Positions 18,152-26,983 of a stretch of 64,000 nucleotides of DNA are shown one piece after another. The position numbers and the translations under genes were made by a program. The notes under the pieces were generated by a model. That model saw only the letters and a list, made by a program, of their open reading frames with translations. It had not been told where the DNA came from and did not search any database. Within the stretch, counting starts at the first letter, position 1; every line of letters begins with the position of its first letter. Source of the DNA: Geodermatophilus pulveris (GTDB lineage: Bacteria > Actinomycetota > Actinomycetes > Mycobacteriales > Geodermatophilaceae); the NCBI RefSeq assembly GCF_900188375.1, contig NZ_FZOO01000013.1:1-64000 (forward strand), written 5' to 3'.

Positions 18152-18328
18152 TCAGCGGCGGGAGGCGGCCAGGGCGAGGATGGCGTCGGCGGTCTGGTCG
18201 GCCGTGGTGAGCGGGCGGTCGGCCCGATCCCGGACGTCGGCGAGGCGGATCCCCCGCCCCAGGAGGACGCCGACCACGAGGGCCGCGATCATCCAGACGA
18301 CCAGCCCGCCGACCATCCACGCCACCAT
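18152..18328 (-). CDS. 58-aa single-helix membrane microprotein (GR-IR-AD family)
   Basis: The product starts MVAWMVGGLVVWMIAALVVG and continues VLLGRGIRLADVRDRADRP. It has one membrane helix followed by a basic/acidic GRGIRLAD juxtamembrane motif and a short polar tail ending LAASRR. It matches the N-terminus of the protein at 14221-15057 and the free protein at 19906-20082, which is also exactly 58 aa. Conservation of length, Trp positions and GRxIRxAD supports a real gene despite its size. The start is preceded by TGCCGATGTCCGG. It lies between the APH pseudogene and UDP-glucose dehydrogenase. Function unknown. Confidence 0.65.
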   Translation of the reverse strand: MVAWMVGGLVVWMIAALVVGVLLGRGIRLADVRDRADRPLTTADQTADAILALAASRR

Positions 18329-18331
18329 GCA

Positions 18332-18344
18332 CCGGACATCGGCA
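18332..18344 (-). promoter_or_regulatory. TGCCGATGTCCGG element, copy 2
   Basis: Minus-strand copy of the 13-base element found before the fused membrane protein at 15057, at the same 3-nt distance from the start codon. Confidence 0.45.
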
Positions 18345-18384
18345 GTCGCCCTGCCCACCGTGACCGACGGACGGCGCGCCGTCG

Positions 18385-19704
18385 TCAGCCGGCGCGGCGG
18401 CCCAGGGCACGGTAGGTCCAGCCGGCGGCGGTCCAGGCCTCCCGGTCCAGGGCGTTGCGCCCGTCGAGGACCCGCTTCTGCCGCACCACCTGACCGAACG
18501 CCACCGGGTCCAGCTCGCGGTACTGCCGCCACTCGGTGAGCACCAGGACCGCGTCGGCGCGCGCGGCGGCCTCCTCGGGGGTGTCCGCGTAGTCCAGCTG
18601 CGGCCACTGCCGGCGGGAGTTGTCCACCGCAGCGGGGTCCGTGACGCACACGACGGCGCCCTGCAGCTGCAGCTGGGCGGCCACGTTGAGCGCCGGGCTG
18701 TCGCGGATGTCGTCGGAGTCGGGCTTGAACGCCGCACCCAGGACGGCGATCCGCTTGCCGAGCAGGGAGCCGTCGCACACCTCTCGGGCCAGCTCCACCA
18801 TGCGGATCCGGCGGCGCATGTTGATGTTGTCCACCTCGCGCAGGAACGTCAGCGCCTGGTCCGCACCCAGCTCCCCGGCCCGGGCCATGAACGCGCGGAT
18901 GTCCTTGGGCAGGCACCCGCCGCCGAAGCCGAGGCCGGCGTTGAGGAACTTGCGGCCGATGCGGTCGTCGAAGCCGATCGCGTCGGCCAGCTGCAAGACG
19001 TCGGCCCCCGTGGCCTCGCACAGCTCCGCCATCGCGTTGATGAAGCTGATCTTCGTGGCCAGGAAGCTGTTGGCCGCCGTCTTCACCATCTCCGCGGTCG
19101 CGTAGTCGGTGACCACCTTCGGGGTGCCCCGGGCGACGATGTCGGCGTAGACCTCGTCGAGCGTCCGCTTCGCGGTCTCGCCGTCCGCGCCACCGGGCAG
19201 GCCGTAGACCAGCCGGTCGGGGTGCAGCGTGTCCTGGACGGCGAACCCCTCGCGCAGGAACTCGGGGTTCCAGACGAGCACCGCTCCCGGCACCTTCTCG
19301 GTGACCACCTCGGCGAGGCGCGCGGCCGTCCCGACCGGCACGGTGGACTTGCCGACGACCAGGTCGCCGGGGGCGAGCACCTGCAGCAGCGACTCGGTCG
19401 CCGCCTCCACGAACCGCAGGTCGGCGGCGTACTCGCCGCGCTTCTGGGGGGTGCCCACGCACACGAAGTGCACCTGGGCGCCGGCCGCGTCGGCGACGTC
19501 GGTGGTGAACCGCAGCCGCCCGGTGGCCAGCGTGCGGGCCAGCAGGTCCTCGAACCCGGGTTCGTAGAACGGCGCCCGCGCCTGTGCCAGGGCGGCGATC
19601 TTCGGCTCGTCGACGTCGACGCCGACGACGTCGTGGCCCAGCTCGGCCATCGACGCCGCGTGGACGGCGCCCAGATAGCCACAGCCGACGACCGAGATGC
19701 GCAT
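18385..19704 (-). CDS. UDP-glucose 6-dehydrogenase
   Basis: A 439-aa NAD-dependent enzyme that oxidises UDP-glucose to UDP-glucuronate, a precursor for acidic polysaccharide. The N-terminal Rossmann motif is GCGYLGAVHA (7-16), followed by NPEFLREG (146-153) and GFGGGCLPKD (259-268), where Cys264 is the catalytic nucleophile; the C-terminal UDP-binding domain contains GAAFKPDSDDIRDSPAL. The ATG has AGGAGG immediately upstream and the length is typical. It opens the polysaccharide region and is transcribed alone leftwards. GDP-mannose dehydrogenase is a relative, but the sequence follows the UDP-glucose branch, and a separate GDP-mannose-type enzyme is encoded at 57514-58854. Confidence 0.92.
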   Translation of the reverse strand: MRISVVGCGYLGAVHAASMAELGHDVVGVDVDEPKIAALAQARAPFYEPGFEDLLARTLATGRLRFTTDVADAAGAQVHFVCVGTPQKRGEYAADLRFVEAATESLLQVLAPGDLVVGKSTVPVGTAARLAEVVTEKVPGAVLVWNPEFLREGFAVQDTLHPDRLVYGLPGGADGETAKRTLDEVYADIVARGTPKVVTDYATAEMVKTAANSFLATKISFINAMAELCEATGADVLQLADAIGFDDRIGRKFLNAGLGFGGGCLPKDIRAFMARAGELGADQALTFLREVDNINMRRRIRMVELAREVCDGSLLGKRIAVLGAAFKPDSDDIRDSPALNVAAQLQLQGAVVCVTDPAAVDNSRRQWPQLDYADTPEEAAARADAVLVLTEWRQYRELDPVAFGQVVRQKRVLDGRNALDREAWTAAGWTYRALGRRAG

Positions 19705-19905
19705 GACCCTGCCTCCTGTTCTCGACCACTCGGACGGTGAAGTGCAGCACGGGACCCCTGGGGATGCGCACAGGCCCGGATCGGGACGTCGGTCCACCCG
19801 CTGGCAGCATCTGCGTCATCGATCGCCACAGACAGCTGAGGCGAGGACTCCTGGATTGAGGTCTACTGGTGACGGCGGGGGGGGCATGCCGACGAGGAGG
19901 CCTCC

Positions 19906-20082
19906 GTGGGGTGGGTGTGGACCGCCGTTGGGGTCTGGGTGCTGCTCGCCGTGCCCATCGCGGTGCTGTTGGGTCGGGTCATCCGCCGCGCCGACCACCA
20001 GGAACACGAGGCGTCGACCGACGGCCCCGTCCCCCGTCCGGTGCCACGGCGGCCGGCCCGCGGACCCGGCCCTCACCGGTGA
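19906..20082 (+). CDS. 58-aa single-helix membrane microprotein (GR-IR-AD family), second free copy
   Basis: Reading from GTG gives VGWVWTAVGVWVLLAVPIAV, then LLGRVIRRADHQEHEAS and a Pro/Arg-rich tail. The length is 58 aa, identical to the microprotein at 18152-18328, with the same Trp-rich helix and GRxIRxAD motif. A GAGGAGG lies 5 nt before the GTG, a strong ribosome site. It is convergent with the membrane protein at 20336-21082, whose domain is found fused to this same module in the protein at 14221-15057, and a terminator hairpin follows. Function unknown; a membrane partner or regulator of that protein is the simplest idea. Confidence 0.6.
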   Translation: MGWVWTAVGVWVLLAVPIAVLLGRVIRRADHQEHEASTDGPVPRPVPRRPARGPGPHR

Positions 20083-20151
20083 GCGGCTGACTCCCGCTGA
20101 CCCTCTCTACCGGGACGCCGGTCGCGTCGGCGCCGACAGCAGCACCTGACC

Positions 20152-20176
20152 GCGCCCCGCCGGTGTGGCGGGGCGC
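20152..20176 (+). terminator. Hairpin after microprotein gene
   Basis: Perfect 10-bp stem GCGCCCCGCC / GGCGGGGCGC with a 5-nt loop, 70 bp downstream of the microprotein stop and before the convergent membrane-protein gene. Confidence 0.6.
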
Positions 20177-20335
20177 CCATCGCCCTCCTCCCGGCCGGAG
20201 CATCGGGCAGCTCACGTGATCCCGACCGAGGACGAGAGGTCGCTGGCGCGGTTCGGCCTGGCCGTCAGTGGGACACCGTGAGCACGGCGGTGTCGGCACG
20301 GTCCTGGACCGTGTGGCGCGGTCGAACCACCCGGC

Positions 20336-21082
20336 TCACCGGCTCACCGGCTGGTGCGGTGCCTCGACACACTGCGTCGAGGCGGGTGCGCGGCCGAGGG
20401 CGGCGGCGTGGCTCGACGCGGCGAAGAAGAGGAGCGTGACGGCCAGCATCTCCAGCAGCTCCTCGCTGCTGGAGACGAGGATGTACGAGACGGAGTCCAC
20501 GGTGAGCAGGTCTGCCAGCCAGCCGTTCACCGCGTCCAGCCCCAGGACTGCGCCGAGGTAGATGGCGCCGGCCAGGGCGACCAGGCGACGGGTCGTCCGT
20601 GGCAGACGGTGCAGCAGGCGCACGCCGACCACCGAGAGGGCGACCAGGACGACCGCGGCGCCCGACAGGGCCACCACCATCAGCGGGCTCCCCTGGTCCA
20701 GTGCCTGCCGGGCGTGGGGCTCCAGCCGTTCGTGCACCTTCAGCAGCTCGTCGAGCGACGCCGCGGCGCACCCGATGGCCAGCAGCGTCCAGACACGGCC
20801 CTGGCGGCCGTCCCGCGTGGAGGAGAGCAGACCCGCACCACGGCACGCCGCGGCACAGAGCACGAGCAGGGACGCGGTGAACCAGGTCGGGACGTTGGCC
20901 TCGAAGTCGGTGCTCAGTGCGCTCAGCCCGGGGAGGTGCGCCCAGCCGGGCCGGTCGGCGTCGGCCACCGAGTGGCCCATGGCCAGGTTCACCAGCCGTA
21001 GCAGCAGGCTCACCGCGTTGAGGACGACGGCGGCTGCGGCGAACTGGAGCGACAAGCGCCGCGCCGAGCCCACCATCACCAC
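20336..21082 (-). CDS. Multi-helix membrane protein, homologue of the fused protein at 14221
   Basis: A 248-aa protein with six or so membrane helices and no recognised family. Landmarks are RRLSLQFAAAAVVLNAVSLL (first helix), VPTWFTASLLVLCAAA, ASLDELLKVHERLEPHA (acidic loop with a His) and SYILVSSSEELLEMLAVTLL near the end. These line up in order with the C-terminal part of the 14221-15057 protein. The GTG at 21082 is chosen because GGGAGG lies 9 nt upstream; ATG at 21076 is two codons further in. CGATGTCCGCC occurs upstream at about 21129, related to the element before the other members. Confidence 0.6.
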   Translation of the reverse strand: MVMVGSARRLSLQFAAAAVVLNAVSLLLRLVNLAMGHSVADADRPGWAHLPGLSALSTDFEANVPTWFTASLLVLCAAACRGAGLLSSTRDGRQGRVWTLLAIGCAAASLDELLKVHERLEPHARQALDQGSPLMVVALSGAAVVLVALSVVGVRLLHRLPRTTRRLVALAGAIYLGAVLGLDAVNGWLADLLTVDSVSYILVSSSEELLEMLAVTLLFFAASSHAAALGRAPASTQCVEAPHQPVSR

Positions 21083-21318
21083 CGTGTGGAACCTCCCGAC
21101 CTCGTCGGGTAGGGAGTAGACCGCAGGAGGCGGACATCGCACAAGGTTCACGTCCCGTTCATCCGTCGACTCGCCTGCAGGCGCACGGTCGTCGCGGCGG
21201 CTCCGCTGATCCGGTCCCCGCCCCGGCGGCACGGTCCGGGGTCCCGGCGTCCTGCGGGACGGCTGGTGGATGTCACCGCCCCCGTCCGTGCGCTGGGCGC
21301 CGCACGGTCTCTGCGCCG

Positions 21319-22344
21319 TCACACCGTCCGCTGCGTCCAGCGCACCTGCCGGGGGGTGGTCCGCGGTGGCCGGCCGGCCACCAGCTGCCCGGCGAGGACA
21401 GCGGTACCCAGGGCCAGCGGCGTGACCTCGGCCCACCGCCGCCCGGCCACCGCCCGGGCCAGGCGCTCGCCGGTCCGCAGCGACCGGCGGAACTGCAACT
21501 GCCGCCAGGCGCGCAGGGACGCCGTTCGCTGGCTGGGGCTGTTGTCCGGCGACGCCCAGGTCTTGCGCCGGACCCGGTCCAGGTTGCAGACGAACTCGAC
21601 GGTGCGCCTGGTCATCTGGCCCGGGTGCTGCCGGTACCACGCCACCTGGCCGAGCACCGGGACGTAGCGACCGTGCCGGGTCATCCGGGTGTAGAAGTCC
21701 CAGTCCTCCAACTGCTGCAACGACTCGTCGAAGGAGCCGACAGCGGCGACCGCAGAACGTCGGTGCAACCCGACCGCCGGCGGCCAGATCGGACCGGCCA
21801 CGACGACCTCGCCGAAGGACAGCGGCTCGTCCGGTGCCACGGTCCGCAAGCGCCATCCGGAGAGCCCGCGGCGGTCCCGCTGCCGCTCCGGGTGGAAGCC
21901 CGGTAGCAACGGCTCGCCGCGCTCGTCCATCAACTCCGCCCACCCCCAGGCGCCGACGGCCTCCGGGCAGCACTGCAGCGCGCCGACCAGGTCCGCGAGT
22001 GCGGTCGGGCACCAGGTGTCGTCGGAGTCGAGGAAGGCGACGTACTCCACCGACGGGGACAACTCCCGCAGGCCGGCGTTGCGGGCCCCCGACAGACCGC
22101 GGTTGGGCTGCCGGACCAGGCGCATCCGCGGCTCCTGCCGGATCACCTCCGCGGCGGCAGCCGCCGTGCCGTCCGTGCTGCCGTCGTCGACGACGATGCA
22201 CTCCCAGTCGGTCACGGTCTGGTCGATCACCGAGTGCAGGGTCGCCGCGACGAAGCGCTCCACGTTGTACGCGGGTACGACGACCGCGATGCGGGGCCGG
22301 GGCCCGGCGGCGTCCGAGGGCTCCGCGCCGTCACCGGGCGGCAC
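21319..22344 (-). CDS. Family 2 glycosyltransferase
   Basis: A 341-aa GT-A enzyme, cytosolic or membrane-associated, adding a sugar to the lipid-linked repeat unit. It shows IAVVVPAYNVERFV at the N-terminus, VVDDGSTDGTA, the QPNRGLSGARNAGL acceptor/donor loop and FLDSDDTW with the metal-binding DxD, then QQLEDWDFYTRM. The C-terminal ~80 residues are Arg-rich with one hydrophobic stretch. The GTG start overlaps the preceding glycosyltransferase gene by 14 bp, so the two are co-transcribed. Donor and linkage cannot be told from sequence. Confidence 0.88.
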   Translation of the reverse strand: MPPGDGAEPSDAAGPRPRIAVVVPAYNVERFVAATLHSVIDQTVTDWECIVVDDGSTDGTAAAAAEVIRQEPRMRLVRQPNRGLSGARNAGLRELSPSVEYVAFLDSDDTWCPTALADLVGALQCCPEAVGAWGWAELMDERGEPLLPGFHPERQRDRRGLSGWRLRTVAPDEPLSFGEVVVAGPIWPPAVGLHRRSAVAAVGSFDESLQQLEDWDFYTRMTRHGRYVPVLGQVAWYRQHPGQMTRRTVEFVCNLDRVRRKTWASPDNSPSQRTASLRAWRQLQFRRSLRTGERLARAVAGRRWAEVTPLALGTAVLAGQLVAGRPPRTTPRQVRWTQRTV

Positions 22345-23605
22345 GGTCCCCCCTTCCCCCTGCGACGAGGACGTGATCGACGACCGCGGTGACCGCCTCG
22401 ACGGCCGCCTGGGGCCGGTAGTGCCGCCGGTAGTGCTCGGTGCCGGCCGCGACCAGCCGCGTGCGCAGCGGCTCGTCCTCGACGACCCGGCGCACCGCCT
22501 CGGCGATGGCCTCGGGTTCGTCGCGGACGAGGACCTGCACGTCGTCGCGCACGCCCAGGCCCTCGCAGCCGAGCGCGGTGCTGACGACGGGCACCTCGTA
22601 GGCGAACGCCTCGATCGCCTTCAGCCGCGTGCCGCCGCCGTACCGGGTCGGGACGAGCGCGACATCGGCGCCGGCGAGTTCCTCCCCGACGTCGTCGACC
22701 GGGCCGACGAGGTCGACGCCGGGCAGACCCCCGAGGTCGGCGAGGCGGTCGGCGTTGCGGCCCACGAGACGCAGCCGCACCCCGGGGAGGAGCCGGCGCA
22801 GGGCCGGGAGGACGTCGGTGGCGGCGAAGCGCGCCGAGTCGGCGTTGGCGTCGGTCTCCCAGTTGGCGACGACCACCACCCGCGGTCCCGTCTCCGCGGC
22901 GGACCGGTCCCGTCGCGGACGGGCCGCGGGTTCGGGATAGGTGTTGGGGATGACGGCGACGTGCCCGGCCCCGAGCCGGTCGACGTCGAGGTGGCTGCAG
23001 ACGACGACCGCGTCGGTGGCGGCGGCCACCTGGGTCTGGATGCGCCCCCACAGGGGCAGCTCGATGCGCCGCTGCAGGCGCTCCAGCCGGTCGCCCGCAC
23101 CGGCATCGAGGTAGGCCTGCCAGGCCGCGGTCTCGATGTCGTCGTAGTCCACGACCGTCCGCCGGGCACGGAAGGCCCCCCGCAGCCCGTGCGCCAGGTC
23201 CATGCCGCCGAACCAGACGAGGTCGTACTCACGGGCGGACCAGTCCGCCAGCTCGCCGCGGATCCGGTCCCAGCGCTGGGCGCCGATGCGCACCGGCAGC
23301 CCGCGGGCCAGGTTCACCGCCGCATGGACCTGCCGGTACGGGTCCGGGCTGATCCGCCGCCACTCGCGGACGCGCACGTCCGGCGGCACCGGGGGGACGT
23401 CGTCGGGTGCGGTCGAGAACAGGACGGCGAGGTCGACGTCGCCGACCGCGGCGAGCCCGCGCAGGTTGCCGCTCTGGCGCAGCCGCTTGCCACCGTCCAG
23501 CGGCCAGGCGACGTCCGGTAGGAGCGCGAGGATCCGCGGTCGCTGCGCCGGGGCCCCGGCTCCGTGCGCGCCACGGGGCTCCCCCGCGAGGTCAGGTCGC
23601 TCCAC
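22331..23605 (-). CDS. GT-B glycosyltransferase (GT1/GT4-like)
   Basis: A 424-aa enzyme of the GT-B fold. The N-terminal domain carries LLPDVAWPLDGGKRLRQSGN, a variant of the glycine-rich nucleotide-sugar region, then DLVWFGGMDLAHGL. The C-terminal domain has VVVANWETDANADSARF and the donor-binding signature VALVPTRYGGGTRLKAIEAF. The GTG at 23605 has AGGAGAG six bases upstream; a longer frame to 23644 is less likely. It leads the two-gene glycosyltransferase operon, probably together with the flippase upstream on the same strand (149-bp gap). Confidence 0.88.
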   Translation of the reverse strand: MERPDLAGEPRGAHGAGAPAQRPRILALLPDVAWPLDGGKRLRQSGNLRGLAAVGDVDLAVLFSTAPDDVPPVPPDVRVREWRRISPDPYRQVHAAVNLARGLPVRIGAQRWDRIRGELADWSAREYDLVWFGGMDLAHGLRGAFRARRTVVDYDDIETAAWQAYLDAGAGDRLERLQRRIELPLWGRIQTQVAAATDAVVVCSHLDVDRLGAGHVAVIPNTYPEPAARPRRDRSAAETGPRVVVVANWETDANADSARFAATDVLPALRRLLPGVRLRLVGRNADRLADLGGLPGVDLVGPVDDVGEELAGADVALVPTRYGGGTRLKAIEAFAYEVPVVSTALGCEGLGVRDDVQVLVRDEPEAIAEAVRRVVEDEPLRTRLVAAGTEHYRRHYRPQAAVEAVTAVVDHVLVAGGRGDRAAR

Positions 23606-23754
23606 CGTTGCTCTCCTCTGCCTGGTCTGCGGCCGGTGCACCACCGGTCGGAGCCCCAGCGGCCGGGACGTACCGGGCCGATGCGGTCCGGCTGGTCAGC
23701 GTAGAAGCCCGCAGCGGCCGGCTGTGACGGTCGGTCCCCGGGGACCGACCCGGG

Positions 23755-25356
23755 TCAGGGACGGTGACCGCCGGCGCTGTCGGACCCGACAGTCGATCGG
23801 GCGCGACGGGGGAGGCCGGGTGTCAGCACCGCAGACGCGACACCGGCCAGCCGGCCCGGCAGGGCCCCCTGCAGCCAGGCGACGTCATCGGCACCCAGGA
23901 CGGGCACGACGCGCGAGACGGCGAAGGCGACGGCGAGGAAGGTCGCGCCTCCGGCCATCAGCCCGATCCACCCGCCGAGGGCGCCCGCCCCCAGGGCGGC
24001 GGCAGCGCTGGGGACCGCCACCGCCGCGGCGCGCAGCACGACCGCCGGGGGCAGTCGCAGTCCCCGCAGTCGGCGGGCGGTCCAGCCGACGACGACGGTG
24101 GCGGCCACGGTCTGACCCGTCACGTTGGCCGCGACGGCCCCGGCCGCCCCGTGGTCGGGCACGAGCAGGAAGGCGAGGGCGATGTCCGCGACGGCACCGA
24201 TGGACATACCCGCGAGCACGGGCGTGAGCCGTCCCACGCCCTGCCAGTACTGCTGGAGGAGGTGGGCCACAGGGGCGCAGAGGAGCGTCAGGCACAGCCA
24301 CGGGACGAGGGCCGCCGCTCGCTCCGCGTCCTGGTAGACCACCCGGATCAGCGACGGGCCGACGGAGGCCAGGGCGGCAGCGAGCAGCACGGCGATGGCG
24401 ACGAGGACCCGGAGGGCCCGCGAGATGGCCTGTTGGACGCGCGTGGTGTCCCCGGAGGCGGCGACCGCCGCGATCGACGAGCTCGCCGCGCCCGTCGTCG
24501 ACGTGCAGACGTAGTACGCCATCGACACCAGGGCGAAGGCGATCGAGTACACGGCGATCTCGCGGGCGGTGGAGTAGACGTCGAGGAAGAGCAGCTCCAG
24601 CCGCCGCTCGACGACCTGGGTCAGCAGGGAGACGAGGGTGAACATGCCGACGAGGCCGGCCAGCGGGCGCAGCCGCATCGGTGGTCGGGTAAGGACGACC
24701 TGACCGGGGCGGTCGCGGCCGCCCCGGATCGACCAGACCGCCACCAGCAGGGCCACCGATGCGATCGCCTGGGCGAGGAACACGCCGGCGACACCGAGAC
24801 CCGCGAGCAACGCGACGATGCCCAGCAGCGGTGCGGTCGCCTGGGTCACCAGCCGACGGACACCGACCGGCCCCCAGCCGTCGCGGGCGATGCTGCGGGC
24901 CGAGAGCGCCCAGCTGGCCGCGTCGATGCCCACGGTGCCGCCGGCGATGGCCCAGGCCAACTGCTCGTTCCCACGCGCCAGACCCAGGAGCACCAGTGCT
25001 GCTCCGGACACCACGCCGACGCCGACGTGCAGCACCAGGGACACCCGGGCCAGCCAGGCGGCGTCGAGCGCCGCCCCGCGCCCGCGCGCCGCGCTGAGCG
25101 CTTGGACGGACGCGCTGAACAGCGGCATGACCGGGAGCGCGACGGCGAGCGAGGCCACATAGGCGATGAAGTTCTGGACGCCCTGCGCCTCGATGCCGAG
25201 GGTGCGGTTGATGACCACCGACAGCAGCAGCGTGGTGACCATCGGCATCACCGTCGCCGCGGCGTTCCAGATCCCCCCGGAGAGAGCGCGCCGGCTCTCC
25301 CCGGGGGCGAACGGCTCCTCGGCGACCGGGTCGGGCTCTCCGTCGGCCGTGCTCAC
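23755..25356 (-). CDS. Wzx-like polysaccharide flippase
   Basis: A 533-aa membrane protein with about 12-14 helices of the MATE/MOP oligosaccharide-exporter type. It begins SGGIWNAAATVMPMVTTLLL, the standard first helix with preceding polar residues, and has YWQGVGRLTPVLAGMSIGAV midway, like the HGxGR-type loop of Wzx proteins. It should move the undecaprenyl-linked repeat unit to the outer leaflet, where the Wzy-like polymerase at 34609-35973 acts. It is followed on the same strand by two glycosyltransferases and is divergent from the acyltransferase gene. GTG at 25356 gives a normal cytosolic N-terminus. Confidence 0.88.
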   Translation of the reverse strand: MSTADGEPDPVAEEPFAPGESRRALSGGIWNAAATVMPMVTTLLLSVVINRTLGIEAQGVQNFIAYVASLAVALPVMPLFSASVQALSAARGRGAALDAAWLARVSLVLHVGVGVVSGAALVLLGLARGNEQLAWAIAGGTVGIDAASWALSARSIARDGWGPVGVRRLVTQATAPLLGIVALLAGLGVAGVFLAQAIASVALLVAVWSIRGGRDRPGQVVLTRPPMRLRPLAGLVGMFTLVSLLTQVVERRLELLFLDVYSTAREIAVYSIAFALVSMAYYVCTSTTGAASSSIAAVAASGDTTRVQQAISRALRVLVAIAVLLAAALASVGPSLIRVVYQDAERAAALVPWLCLTLLCAPVAHLLQQYWQGVGRLTPVLAGMSIGAVADIALAFLLVPDHGAAGAVAANVTGQTVAATVVVGWTARRLRGLRLPPAVVLRAAAVAVPSAAAALGAGALGGWIGLMAGGATFLAVAFAVSRVVPVLGADDVAWLQGALPGRLAGVASAVLTPGLPRRARSTVGSDSAGGHRP

Positions 25357-25638
25357 GGGGTGGCCGGCCGGGCGGCTGCCGAGCCCACGACGTGGGCAGC
25401 GGGTTCTGTCACGGGAAACCTCCTCGACCGGGCGGCAGCATCGTAGGTGGGGCCCCGTGGGGGATCAGGACGGCGTCGGGCCGGACCGCCGCGGAGTGCG
25501 GCCGCACCGGTCGCGCGCGATGGCGAAACGCTGACGGTCGGATCCGGAGAGCGCACGACACACTTGGGGCCCGGCGAGTCGGTCGGCGTGTCGGCGTCGA
25601 GGCCACGGTCGTCACCGCGCCCGCTCTCGGGCCGACGC

Positions 25639-25644
25639 TACGGT
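25639..25644 (+). promoter_or_regulatory. TACGGT -10 box, leaderless start of the acyltransferase gene
   Basis: TACGGT ends 7 nt before ATG 25652, leaving no room for a ribosome site. The same box and spacing precede 43368 and 63016. It argues for ATG 25652 rather than GTG 25649 as the start. Confidence 0.45.
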
Positions 25645-25651
25645 CGCCGTG

Positions 25652-26983
25652 ATGACCGCTACCGACGGCCTCGTCCCCGCGACGAGGTCCCCGCCGAGCC
25701 GGCGGTTGATCGGCATCGAGGGGCTGCGTGGACTGGCGGCACTCCTGGTGCTCTTCCGGCACGTCGGCCAGTACACGTCGGACCCCGCGGAGACCGGGCT
25801 GCTCGGGCGCCTGTCCGAGTGGTCCGCGCACGGACTCACGCTGTTCTTCGTGCTGTCCGGCTTCCTCCTGTACCGCCCCTATGCCAAGGCGATCCTCGCG
25901 CGTCAGGAGCTCCCCTCGACGCGCCGCTACGCGGCCAACCGCCTGCTGCGCATCTACCCGGGGTACGTGGTGGTCTTCGTCCTGGTGTGCCTGGTGTTCG
26001 GCCTCGCCGCCCTCCCCGGCCAGCCGGGTGCCGGCGAGCAGACCGTGGGCCGGCTGAGCGATCCGGCGACGGTGGTGCTGGACCTGTCCCTGCTGCACAC
26101 GTACGTGCCGGGATACCTGCTGACCGGGATCACGCCGGCCTGGTCACTGACGGCGGAGCTCACGTTCTACGTCGTCCTCCCCCTGCTCGCCGTGGCCGCT
26201 GCCGCACTCGCCGCCCGCTGGGTGGGACCGACCGTGGCGATCACCGCGGCACCGGCCGCGCTGGTCGTCCTCGGTCTGGCGAGCACGGCCGTGTCCGTCG
26301 CGGCACAACGGGGACTGACCGATGCCGAGCGGGTCGCCTTCGCCTGGGGGCCGACGTGGACCGCGGTGTGGGACCGGTCCCTGCTCGCCCAGGCCGACCT
26401 GTTCGGGTACGGGATGCTCGTCGCCGTCCTCGTGACGGTCGCCGGGCGCCGGAGCGGCCCGTCGTGGCGACCGGGCGCCTTCGTCCTCGCCGCGCTGGCG
26501 CTGCCGGCGCTGTTGCCCCTCCTGGTGGTGGACGAGCAGTTCGGCGCCCGGGTGATGGGCCTGGCGGCAGCAGCCCTGCTGGCCGGTGTCGTCCTGCCGT
26601 CCCGCCACGACAGGGGAGGCGACACCCTCCTGGCGCGCTGCCTGGACTGGTCCCCGATCCGCTACCTCGGCCTCATCTCGTACAGCGTCTACCTCTGGCA
26701 CGTGCCGGTGATCTGGGGGATGGAACGGCACTCGCTGACCTTCGGTGACGACGCCGGCGGCCTGCTCCTGAACACCGGGGTGACCGCGGTGATCGTCGTC
26801 GGGCTCTCCACGGTCACCTACTTCCTGGTGGAGCGACCGGCTCTGGCGCGTCAGGTGCCGTGGCGGCGCGCACCCCGGGACAGGCCACCCAGCGGGCCAC
26901 CCGCACCGTTCCTGGACCCACCGGCTCCCAGCCCCGACGCCGGCCGGCAGGTCAGGAGGAGGCGTCCGGCGAGCCGGCCCTGA
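25652..26983 (+). CDS. Acyltransferase-3 family membrane O-acyltransferase
   Basis: A 443-aa protein with ten or more helices. It contains IGIEGLRGLAALLVLFRHVG, including the catalytic-type His, FFVLSGFLLYRPYAKAI, RRYAANRLLRIYPGYVV (the RxxR region) and a late SYSVYLWHVPVIW, all standard for acyltransferase-3. Such enzymes acetylate or succinylate polysaccharide sugars during export, and the polysaccharide context supports that. ATG 25652 is chosen from the promoter spacing. Its 3' end overlaps the convergent methyltransferase gene by 32 bp. Confidence 0.9.
   Translation: MTATDGLVPATRSPPSRRLIGIEGLRGLAALLVLFRHVGQYTSDPAETGLLGRLSEWSAHGLTLFFVLSGFLLYRPYAKAILARQELPSTRRYAANRLLRIYPGYVVVFVLVCLVFGLAALPGQPGAGEQTVGRLSDPATVVLDLSLLHTYVPGYLLTGITPAWSLTAELTFYVVLPLLAVAAAALAARWVGPTVAITAAPAALVVLGLASTAVSVAAQRGLTDAERVAFAWGPTWTAVWDRSLLAQADLFGYGMLVAVLVTVAGRRSGPSWRPGAFVLAALALPALLPLLVVDEQFGARVMGLAAAALLAGVVLPSRHDRGGDTLLARCLDWSPIRYLGLISYSVYLWHVPVIWGMERHSLTFGDDAGGLLLNTGVTAVIVVGLSTVTYFLVERPALARQVPWRRAPRDRPPSGPPAPFLDPPAPSPDAGRQVRRRRPASRP

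Noticed and set aside
19877..19884. G8 tract upstream of the free microprotein as a phase-variation site
   Set aside because: It is short and lies outside the ribosome site (GAGGAGG is downstream), so slippage would have no obvious effect.
20265..21137. Alternative minus-strand frame across the multi-helix membrane protein
   Set aside because: Arg/Gly/Pro-rich product; the other frame encodes clean hydrophobic helices and lines up with the 14221-15057 protein.
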